Shown here one piece after another: positions 33,860-40,288 of a stretch of 64,000 nucleotides of DNA. Origin of the DNA: Ameyamaea chiangmaiensis (GTDB lineage: Bacteria; Pseudomonadota; Alphaproteobacteria; Acetobacterales; Acetobacteraceae); NCBI RefSeq assembly GCF_025995235.1, contig NZ_BAPT01000056.1:1-64000 (forward strand). Reading direction: 5' to 3'. The position numbers and the translations under genes were made by a program. Below the pieces are notes generated by a model, which saw only the letters and a list, made by a program, of their open reading frames with translations, was not told where the DNA came from and made no database searches. Position 1 is the stretch's first letter. Each line of letters begins with the position of its first letter.

Positions 33860-34918
33860 TCAGAAATTATAAGCGCCCAGATTGTCCTTGGTCACGCCGA
33901 CCCAACCCTCGCCCACCAGAAGCGTGTCGCGGCCCGCCGCCTTGAGGTTGTGGTACCCTTCGAGACCGAGGTCGAGTCCGGGCTTGATCGGCTTTTTGGC
34001 CAGCGCCATAACCGCGAGCAGGTTCATCGCATAGCCGGCGATGGCGGGGTCCCAGAACTGGATGTAGGCGATATCACCGTCTTTCAGATACTGGCCGGCC
34101 ACCGACACCAGACCGGTTCCGGCGAAGAACAGCTTGCCTTTCAGGTTACGCTCGGCGATCAGCCGTCCGGCACCCGCCGACGTCGGCATAGGCGCACCAA
34201 GAATGCCGCGCAGATCGGGGTAGGTGGTCAGAACCTCCTTGAGCTTATTGTAGTCGGTCGTCGCGTCGTCGTAGGTCTCGATGCGCCGCGCCACCTGTCG
34301 CATCTTGGGAAAATTCTTTTCCTGATAGGCGACGGCGCCGTCGATCCACTCGTTCTGCGACTGGGACGTCAGGCTGCCGACCGTCGCGATGTATTTGCCC
34401 TCGCCACCCATCTGGCGGGCGAGATTGTCCATGAGTTTGGCGCCATAGGCATGGTTGTCGAAGGCCTCGATATCATAATCGGTCGCCTGGAGATTGGACG
34501 CTTCGTGGGAAATCACGACGATGCCCCGGTCGCGGGCTTTCTGCAGCACCGGTTCGACGGCCTCGACCGAGAACGGCACGATACAGATGGCGTCCACACC
34601 CTGGGCGATCAGGTTTTCGATGATCTGGACCTGGGCGGCCGCGTCGGCCTGACTTGGTCCCACCATCCAGGTGTCGTGACCCTGATCGGCGCCGAACTGC
34701 TTCACGCCCACCCGCATGCGATCGAACCAAGCGATCCCGTCGACCTTCACGACCGTCGCGATCACGTATTTCTTCGTGTCTTTCGCCCCCAGCCCCGACG
34801 GAACCTTCGATGTATCGAACGGGGCAGCCCGTGCGACCGAGGCGCGCAACAGAGGTGTCAGGCCGACGGCTCCCGCCGCCAGAAGACCGGAAAAGCCGCG
34901 CCGTGTGAGCGTAATCAT
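33860..34918 (-). CDS. Sugar ABC transporter substrate-binding protein (LsrB/RhaS-like), Tat signal
   Basis: A 352-residue periplasmic protein. The N-terminus LTRRGFSGLLAAGAVGL has a twin-arginine motif and cleavage is likely after SVARA. Fold signatures include AAQVQIIENLIAQGVDAICI, VISHEASNLQATDYDIEAFD and SQSQNEWIDGAVAYQEKNFP. The C-terminal KDNLGAYNF resembles the end of LsrB. Tat export of a sugar-binding protein is less common than Sec. The operon context (deoC, kinase, mutarotase) points to a deoxy-sugar or pentose, not the AI-2 signal, because lsrK, lsrF and lsrG homologues are absent. Confidence 0.88.
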   Translation of the reverse strand: MITLTRRGFSGLLAAGAVGLTPLLRASVARAAPFDTSKVPSGLGAKDTKKYVIATVVKVDGIAWFDRMRVGVKQFGADQGHDTWMVGPSQADAAAQVQIIENLIAQGVDAICIVPFSVEAVEPVLQKARDRGIVVISHEASNLQATDYDIEAFDNHAYGAKLMDNLARQMGGEGKYIATVGSLTSQSQNEWIDGAVAYQEKNFPKMRQVARRIETYDDATTDYNKLKEVLTTYPDLRGILGAPMPTSAGAGRLIAERNLKGKLFFAGTGLVSVAGQYLKDGDIAYIQFWDPAIAGYAMNLLAVMALAKKPIKPGLDLGLEGYHNLKAAGRDTLLVGEGWVGVTKDNLGAYNF

Positions 34919-34969
34919 CGTGCTGTTCGTCCCTTTTCGGGTTCTTATGTGCAGATGTCGGAAGGGGTG

Positions 34970-35656
34970 TCAGTAACCGGTGGAGACGGGCTCCGTCTGT
35001 GTGACGAGCGCTACTCCGGCGCTGGTTCCAATGCGTGTGGCCCCGGCCGCCAGCATGGCACGGGCGACTTCCAGCGTCCGGATGCCGCCCGAAGCCTTGA
35101 CGCCGACGGTGGGCCCGACTTCGGCATACATCAAGGCGACGTCGGCCGTTGTGGCGCCCCCACTGGAAAAGCCGGTCGACGTCTTGACGAAATTGGCACC
35201 CGCCATGGCGGCGATGCGGCACGCTATGCGCTTTTCATCGTCCGTCAGGAGACACGTCTCGATAATGACTTTCAGTGTCGCGTCGTGTGCCGCCGACCGC
35301 ACGGCGGCGATGTCCTCGCGCACGGCGTCGACCCGCCCGTCCTTCAGCGCGCCTATATCGATGACCATGTCGATCTCACTTGCCCCGCCGGCCACGGCCT
35401 CGGCGGCTTCGGCGGCCTTCATCGCAGGCGACACGGCGCCTAACGGGAAGCCGACGACCGCGCAGACGGCGGCCGCACTTCCGGCCAGCCAGTCCGCCAC
35501 GACGGGAACGTGGAGCGAGTTGACGCAAACGGAGCGGAAGCCGAACTGACGGGCCTCCTCACAGAATCGGCGAATCTGCGCGTGTGTGGCGTCAGGTTTA
35601 AGGATTGTGTGATCGATCAGCGACGCGAGACTGCGCATATCGGGGGCTTCAGTCAC
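34970..35656 (-). CDS. deoC: Deoxyribose-phosphate aldolase
   Basis: A 228-residue class I aldolase that splits 2-deoxyribose 5-phosphate into acetaldehyde and glyceraldehyde 3-phosphate. The Schiff-base lysine is Lys158 in FVKTSTGFSSGG. A second lysine, Lys187, sits in VKASGGIRT, and EIDMVIDIGALK carries the acidic residues. The start is GTG at 35656, preceded by GGGAGG at good spacing. It is the first gene of a seven-gene minus-strand operon that continues into the ABC transporter, mutarotase-like protein and kinase. This first position argues that the transported sugar ends as a substrate of this enzyme. Confidence 0.95.
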   Translation of the reverse strand: MTEAPDMRSLASLIDHTILKPDATHAQIRRFCEEARQFGFRSVCVNSLHVPVVADWLAGSAAAVCAVVGFPLGAVSPAMKAAEAAEAVAGGASEIDMVIDIGALKDGRVDAVREDIAAVRSAAHDATLKVIIETCLLTDDEKRIACRIAAMAGANFVKTSTGFSSGGATTADVALMYAEVGPTVGVKASGGIRTLEVARAMLAAGATRIGTSAGVALVTQTEPVSTGY

Positions 35657-35818
35657 AGGGCGATATCCTCCCTCGGCCTGCGCGTTCCTGATATGACGGC
35701 ATCCGACGGTTTTCTTGTTTTTATGGCGCCGATGGTAGTCACACGTCTCGCGCCACGGTCAAGCCGGATTTTGAACCCTGCCGCAGGATACGGAAAATGT
35801 GATAAGGTGTCCGTCGCG
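35657..35818 (-). promoter_or_regulatory. Likely promoter region of the deoC transport operon
   Basis: This 162 bp gap between the coaA stop and deoC is less GC-rich than the genes. On the minus strand it holds TTGACC followed at 19 bases by TACCAT, a possible sigma-70 promoter with long spacing, then an A-rich stretch (CATAAAAACAAGAAAACC). No clear operator palindrome was seen. Confidence 0.35.
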
Positions 35819-36760
35819 TTAAAGCAGACGCAGGGCCACCCGGTCGACGCGATGATCGCCGGCCTTATGCAGGATCAGGCGCGCGCGCTCGCGCGTTGGA
35901 CGGATGTTTTCGCGCAGGTTGATCAGATTGATGTCGGACCAGAACCGGCGCGCAAGGGTCGTTGCCTCGGGCACGGAGAGGTCGCGGTAGTTATGGAAAT
36001 ATGATGAGGGTTTCTGGAATGCCGTTCGCTGCAGGAGTAGGAAGCGGTCGATATACCACGCCTCCAGATCAGGCTCCTCCGCGTCGAGGTAAATCGAGAA
36101 ATCGAAGAAATCGGACGCAAGAAGCGCTGTGCCATGTGGCTGCTGAAGGACGTTGAGGCCTTCGAAGATGAGGATGTCGGGCGTATCGAGCGACTGCCGT
36201 TCGTGCGGCACGATGTCGTAGGCGATATGCGAATACACCGGCGCGCTGACATTTGGCGCGCCGGACTTGATCGCCGCGAGAAACGCGATCATTGCGGGCA
36301 GGTCGTAGCTTTCGGGAAAACCCTTGCGGTGTGCCAGCTTGCGTTCGATGAGCGTATCAAGCGGATGAAGAAAGCCGTCGGTCGTCACCAGATCAACGCG
36401 CGGATGGTCGGGCCAGTGGCTGAGAATGGTGCGCAGGACGCGCGCGAGCGTACTCTTGCCCGCCGCCACGCTGCCCGCGATCCCGATAATATAGGGCGAC
36501 GTCACCGGCGCGTTGTTAAGAAAGCTGTCCTGCACTGTATGCAGGGTCCGGGCGGCGCGGACATGCAGGTTCAGCAGGCGCGACAACGGCAGATAGATGT
36601 CCTCGACCTCCTGCAGCGACAGATCGACACCCAGGCCGCGGATGCGTTCCAAATCCTGAGGCGTCAGGGTCAGCGGGGTGTTCTTGCGCAGGGCACGCCA
36701 GTCGTCGCGTCCGAAGACCTGGTAGGCAGGCGAGAAGGAAAGGCCGGACGGCTCGGACAT
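35819..36760 (-). CDS. coaA: Pantothenate kinase type I
   Basis: A 313-residue kinase of the prokaryotic type I family (E. coli 316 aa). The P-loop is GIAGSVAAGKST at 93-104. Other family blocks are LVTTDGFLHPLDTL, KGFPESYDLPAMIAFL, YSHIAYDIVPHE, DILIFEGLNVLQ and FWSDINLINLRENI. It makes 4'-phosphopantothenate, the first step of CoA synthesis, and is usually feedback-controlled by CoA. ATG 36760 (MSEPSGLSFSPAYQVF) is chosen by homology; a 30-codon upstream extension looks random. Confidence 0.95.
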   Translation of the reverse strand: MSEPSGLSFSPAYQVFGRDDWRALRKNTPLTLTPQDLERIRGLGVDLSLQEVEDIYLPLSRLLNLHVRAARTLHTVQDSFLNNAPVTSPYIIGIAGSVAAGKSTLARVLRTILSHWPDHPRVDLVTTDGFLHPLDTLIERKLAHRKGFPESYDLPAMIAFLAAIKSGAPNVSAPVYSHIAYDIVPHERQSLDTPDILIFEGLNVLQQPHGTALLASDFFDFSIYLDAEEPDLEAWYIDRFLLLQRTAFQKPSSYFHNYRDLSVPEATTLARRFWSDINLINLRENIRPTRERARLILHKAGDHRVDRVALRLL

Positions 36761-37084
36761 CGGGGTGGAGGGACCTTGCGTAGCGGAGAACGCGCAGGGC
36801 GACCGGGGCCCCGCCTCTTCGGGGATAATGGCGGCAGCCGGTCCGGACAAGGGCGGTCTGGATCGATCCAGACAACAGCGCCGCGCGCGTGCATATGGGA
36901 AGGGCGCGGAAAAGCGGCACTTTTCGCAAAGGCGGCCCTGTCTTCACAATCTGTTGGGCGACCACGGCGTCGAGCGGGAACGGATCGCCGGGGAGGGGAC
37001 GCCATGCGTTGTCTGTCCGGGACAAAGGGGATATGCCTCGGGGGTCTGTCCTTTATGCAACACAAAAGAGGCCCGAACCCTGTC
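36761..37084. other. Divergent intergenic region between coaA and an exported protein gene
   Basis: 324 bp that should hold the leftward coaA promoter and the rightward promoter of the exported protein gene. Open frames run through it from both sides but look like noise. I see no tRNA, hairpin terminator or recognisable operator. Confidence 0.4.
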
Positions 37085-37729
37085 ATGGTGTCTTCGCTGA
37101 TCCTGCGTCTTGCACGTTCGTGCGTCATTCCCGTGGGCTGTGCGGTTGCCCTGTCCGCACCGGCCGTGTCGCTGCGTGCGCAAGGCGTGATTACCGGCAA
37201 TCAGACGACTGCCGCCGTCGTGGAGACGGTCGATCCCGATAGCCACACGGTCCTGTTGCGTGATCATAATGGCGGTCTGATCAGTGTCGTGATCCCGACG
37301 CAGGCGCACGCGCTGCCGCATCTGCAGCCCGGCGACCAGATCAACCTGCGCTTCTTCCAGACGATGGACGCGGAGATTTCGCAGCCCGGATCGCCCCTGC
37401 CGGAGTCGACCGTGTCCACCGCCCGTGGCTACGTCAGGCACCACCCGCATGGCACGATGGTCTCGACCCGGCGGCAGCGTGTGCACCTGCTGGCGATCGA
37501 CCCGGTCAAGCATGTCGTGACGTTCAGCGACGCCGATGGCGCGACCCGGACTGTCACGCTGCACACGAAGGCGATGCAGGCGCTTCTGGGCACGCTCAAG
37601 GTCGGCGACGACGTCGATGTCACGACCCGCGACGCCGTGTCGTTCGAGGTCATGAACCGTACGGTCACGCCCGATGCGACCGTCACGGAGCAGAACGGAC
37701 AGATCGCGCCGCCCCCCGCCACGCACTGA
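37085..37729 (+). CDS. Exported protein with two tandem beta-rich repeats
   Basis: A 214-residue protein of unknown function. A signal peptide covers about residues 1-32 (ending SLRA). The mature part contains two similar units of about 55 residues, at 44-98 and 134-188. Both show a hydrophobic strand, (V/I)DP, a further strand, D-x-(N/D)G, a Val-rich strand, then L-x-x-GD and a second short strand ending near D-A. The linker is rich in His and Arg, and the tail is Pro-rich. The pattern suggests duplicated small beta-barrels like those in periplasmic DUF5666-type proteins. ATG 37085 is chosen; 37055 is possible. Very long upstream frame is chance. Confidence 0.65.
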   Translation: MVSSLILRLARSCVIPVGCAVALSAPAVSLRAQGVITGNQTTAAVVETVDPDSHTVLLRDHNGGLISVVIPTQAHALPHLQPGDQINLRFFQTMDAEISQPGSPLPESTVSTARGYVRHHPHGTMVSTRRQRVHLLAIDPVKHVVTFSDADGATRTVTLHTKAMQALLGTLKVGDDVDVTTRDAVSFEVMNRTVTPDATVTEQNGQIAPPPATH

Positions 37730-37775
37730 GCGCGGCAGCCCGCGTGGCGTCGACCGCGCAAAGGAACAGGCCCGG

Positions 37776-38762
37776 ATGCTCGATGGCGTTTCGCTCGACC
37801 AGTTGCGTTGCTTCGTCACCGCCGTCGAGGAGGGCAGTTTCTCCGCGGCCGCCCGGAAGCTGCGTCGCTCCCAGTCGGTGGTCAGCGAGATGGTGGGTGC
37901 GCTCGAGGCCCAGATCGGCGTCGTGCTGTTCGACCGCTCGGGCCGTTATCCGCGCCTGACGGCGCAGGGCACGGTCCTGCTGACCGATGCGCGTGCCATC
38001 GTCGGTTCGGTGGAGACGCTCAAGGCGCGGGCACGGGGCATGGCCTCGGGGCTGGAGGCCGAGTTGTCGGTCGTGGTGGACGTGTTCTTTCCGTTCGAGA
38101 TCATGACCGCCGCCGCGCGTGAATTCCGCGCGCGTTTCCCGCAGGTCGGTCTGCGGCTTTACAGCGAGGCACTGGGGGCTGCGTATCAACCGATCTTCGA
38201 CGGGCGCGCGGGACTTGGGATCGTCGGCTCGCTGCCCAGCATGCCGCCGGGCCTGACGGAGGAGCGTCTGGGCGCGGTCCGGTTGGTCATGGTCGCGGCG
38301 CACGACCATCCCCTGGCCGCATGGGACGGACTGATCCCGCGCGCCGCATTGGCGCATCATACGCAACTCGTGCTGACGGACCGGTCCGATCTGTCGAAGG
38401 GCCGGGACCTCGGGGTCATGTCGTCCTCGACATGGCGGCTGGCCGATCTGTTCGCAAAACACGCGTTCCTGCTCGATGGTCTCGGCTGGGGTGGCATGCC
38501 CCTGCATCTCGTGAACGGAGACATTGCCGCGGGGCGGCTTGTGCGGCTGGCGATTGAGGATGTTCCCGCCGACGGGCTGCTGTTGCCCATGTCGGCGGTC
38601 TATCCGGTCTCTCGTCCGCCCGGACCGGCCGGTCGGTGGCTGATCGAGCGTCTGCGGCGCTGCTCGGAAGCGGGGCGGCTGGAACATATGACCGGTGCCC
38701 GGCCATGGCCGGGGGTCCCGCTACCTGATCCATCTGAAAAACCGATGGAAAGTGCCGGATAA
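37776..38762 (+). CDS. LysR-family transcriptional regulator
   Basis: A 328-residue LTTR. The winged HTH is at the N-terminus (LDQLRCFVTAVEEGSFSAAA, then LRRSQSVVSEMVGALEAQIG), followed by a substrate-binding-like effector domain from about residue 90. It reads in the same direction as azoR, which starts 69 bp later, and probably controls it; azoreductase genes are often under LysR or HxlR control. ATG 37776 sits 46 bp after the exported protein gene. Confidence 0.9.
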   Translation: MLDGVSLDQLRCFVTAVEEGSFSAAARKLRRSQSVVSEMVGALEAQIGVVLFDRSGRYPRLTAQGTVLLTDARAIVGSVETLKARARGMASGLEAELSVVVDVFFPFEIMTAAAREFRARFPQVGLRLYSEALGAAYQPIFDGRAGLGIVGSLPSMPPGLTEERLGAVRLVMVAAHDHPLAAWDGLIPRAALAHHTQLVLTDRSDLSKGRDLGVMSSSTWRLADLFAKHAFLLDGLGWGGMPLHLVNGDIAAGRLVRLAIEDVPADGLLLPMSAVYPVSRPPGPAGRWLIERLRRCSEAGRLEHMTGARPWPGVPLPDPSEKPMESAG

Positions 38763-38771
38763 TAGCACCTT
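38749..38771. promoter_or_regulatory. Imperfect inverted repeat upstream of azoR
   Basis: AAAGTGC and GCACCTT flank CGGATAATA, overlapping the end of the LysR gene and lying about 60-80 bp before the azoR ATG. The AT-rich centre between GTGC and GCAC resembles the dyads bound by LysR regulators. It is a candidate operator only. Confidence 0.3.
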
Positions 38772-38831
38772 TTCCGGAGGGTCTGGCTGTGGGACGGAAG
38801 ATGTCGTGTTTCTTCCGAGGAGTTTTTCACC

Positions 38832-39443
38832 ATGACCATTCTTCATCTGGATTCGAGCATTCTGGGCGATGCGTCTGTCAGTCGCGTCCTGTCGGCCGAA
38901 CTGGTGGCGGCCATGCAGGCGCGTGCGCCGGGCGCGCAGGTCATTACGCATGACCTTGTCGCGGACCCTGTTCCGCCGTTGACGGGTGCTCATCTGGCCG
39001 CGTTGCACGGGGCCGAGGTCACGGACCCGGCGCTGGCCGCCGATCTGGCCCGTGGGGCGGCGTTCATTGACGAACTGTTTGCCGCCGAGGCGATCGTGAT
39101 CGGCGCGCCGATGTATAATTTCGGTATTGCGTCCCAGCTCAAGAACTGGATCGACCGCGTCATCGTGGCCGGTCGGACGTTCCGCTATGGGGCAAATGGT
39201 CCGGAAGGGCTGCTGCCTACGGGCAAGACGCTCTATCTGGTGTCGTCACGCGGCGGTGTCTATTCCGACGGCAGCCCGGCGGCTGCGTTGGAGCATCATG
39301 AGACCTATCTGCGCGCCGTGCTGGGCTTCATCGGTCTGACGAACGTCGTCGTCATTCGCGCGGAGGGGGTGGCCATGGGCGATGAAGGTCGTGCTGCGGC
39401 GTTCGAAGCCGCGCGCCGCGATATCGCGGCCGCTGTCGGTTGA
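38832..39443 (+). CDS. azoR: FMN-dependent NADH-azoreductase
   Basis: A 203-residue flavodoxin-like quinone/azo reductase. LDSSILGDASVSRVLSAEL binds FMN phosphate, APMYNFGIASQLKNWIDRV is the family hallmark, and SRGGVYSDGSPAAALEHHE follows. It reduces quinones, nitro and azo compounds with NADH in the cytoplasm, protecting against electrophilic stress. AGGAGTTTTTCACC precedes the ATG. A strong hairpin ends the transcript just downstream. Confidence 0.94.
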   Translation: MTILHLDSSILGDASVSRVLSAELVAAMQARAPGAQVITHDLVADPVPPLTGAHLAALHGAEVTDPALAADLARGAAFIDELFAAEAIVIGAPMYNFGIASQLKNWIDRVIVAGRTFRYGANGPEGLLPTGKTLYLVSSRGGVYSDGSPAAALEHHETYLRAVLGFIGLTNVVVIRAEGVAMGDEGRAAAFEAARRDIAAAVG

Positions 39444-39452
39444 AGCGTCGCG

Positions 39453-39480
39453 AGGGGCGAGGCGGGAACGCCTCGCCCCT
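39453..39480. terminator. Strong bidirectional hairpin terminator
   Basis: AGGGGCGAGGCG pairs perfectly with CGCCTCGCCCCT across a GGAA tetraloop, a 12 bp stem. It lies between the convergent azoR and yfdX-like genes and is followed by TTTG on the plus strand. The GC-rich stem with short T-run fits a terminator in a high-GC genome. Confidence 0.8.
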
Positions 39481-39497
39481 TTGACGCCGTTTGGGCT

Positions 39498-40169
39498 TCA
39501 GTGCTTGGCGGGTGCCGGCACGGCTGCCTCGTTCACGTCTTCGGACACGAACACAAGGCTGGCGGCAATCTGGTCGAGTGCGTCCACTGCGTCCTTGGCA
39601 TCACGGCCTTCCGTGAACACCGTTGCGCGGTTCAGGGCGCCCTGGGTCTGGGCGAGGGGGGCCAGCGCAAGGATGAAGTCCGTGTTCTGGTCCACGATCT
39701 GCATTGTCTGGGCAGCGTCCTTGGTCTGACCGGCCTTGAGCTGCTGGTTGGCCGTGGCGACGGCGCTTTTCTGTTCCGGAGCGAGTGTGTCCGTCACGAT
39801 GAATTCGCCGCCCACCGGAATCCACGCCGTGGGTGCCGTGACCGGCGCGTGGCCAGGTGCCGCCGGATGCTGCGGCGCGGGATGAAGGTCGCTCTCGGCT
39901 GCAATGAAGTTCTGCCGCGCCTTGCCGGCTGCGGCCAGTCGCTTCTGGGCGTCATACAGCGAAGGAATGGCGGCGTCTGTCTTGCCCTGCGCCAGAAGAT
40001 CGTGCGCCGTCGCGATGTCGGCCAACGCGCGCTGACCATCCGCGGACAGGCGACGCAATGCGTGCCCCGCCTTGAATTTTTCCCAATCGGTGTGGAGCGA
40101 CGCGGCCTGTGCGGTGGACAGGCCGGCGAGCACTGTCGCGACAGCGGTCAGGGAAGCAAGAAGACGCAT
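39498..40169 (-). CDS. YfdX-family exported protein
   Basis: A 223-residue protein with a signal peptide (MRLLASLTAVATVLAGLSTAQA) and a YfdX domain: LSADGQRALADIATAHDLLAQG, then WIPVGGEFIVTDTL, AVATANQQLKAGQTKDAAQT, and a final helical hairpin. E. coli YfdX is a periplasmic protein in the EvgA acid and drug resistance regulon, and relatives bind or shield proteins at low pH. The gene stands alone here between azoR and the dehydrogenase operon. A role in acid tolerance would suit an acetic acid bacterium but is not shown. Confidence 0.8.
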   Translation of the reverse strand: MRLLASLTAVATVLAGLSTAQAASLHTDWEKFKAGHALRRLSADGQRALADIATAHDLLAQGKTDAAIPSLYDAQKRLAAAGKARQNFIAAESDLHPAPQHPAAPGHAPVTAPTAWIPVGGEFIVTDTLAPEQKSAVATANQQLKAGQTKDAAQTMQIVDQNTDFILALAPLAQTQGALNRATVFTEGRDAKDAVDALDQIAASLVFVSEDVNEAAVPAPAKH

Positions 40170-40288
40170 GGGTTCGTTCCGTGTCCTGAGGTTACGGGCC
40201 GGCCTGTTATGGGCCGGCCCCTCATGGCTGCGTGTACGATATGACATAAAATGTCACAATGGCTTGATCAGGGAGGCTGCCTTGCGGT

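Noticed and set aside
28250..35656. AI-2 (Lsr) quorum-signal uptake operon
   Set aside because: The binding protein resembles LsrB and two permeases are present, but the kinase is ribokinase-type rather than FGGY-type LsrK, the aldolase is true DeoC, and lsrG/lsrR are missing.
36134..37084. 317-codon upstream extension of the exported repeat protein
   Set aside because: It is antisense to coaA over most of its length and removes the signal peptide from the N-terminus.
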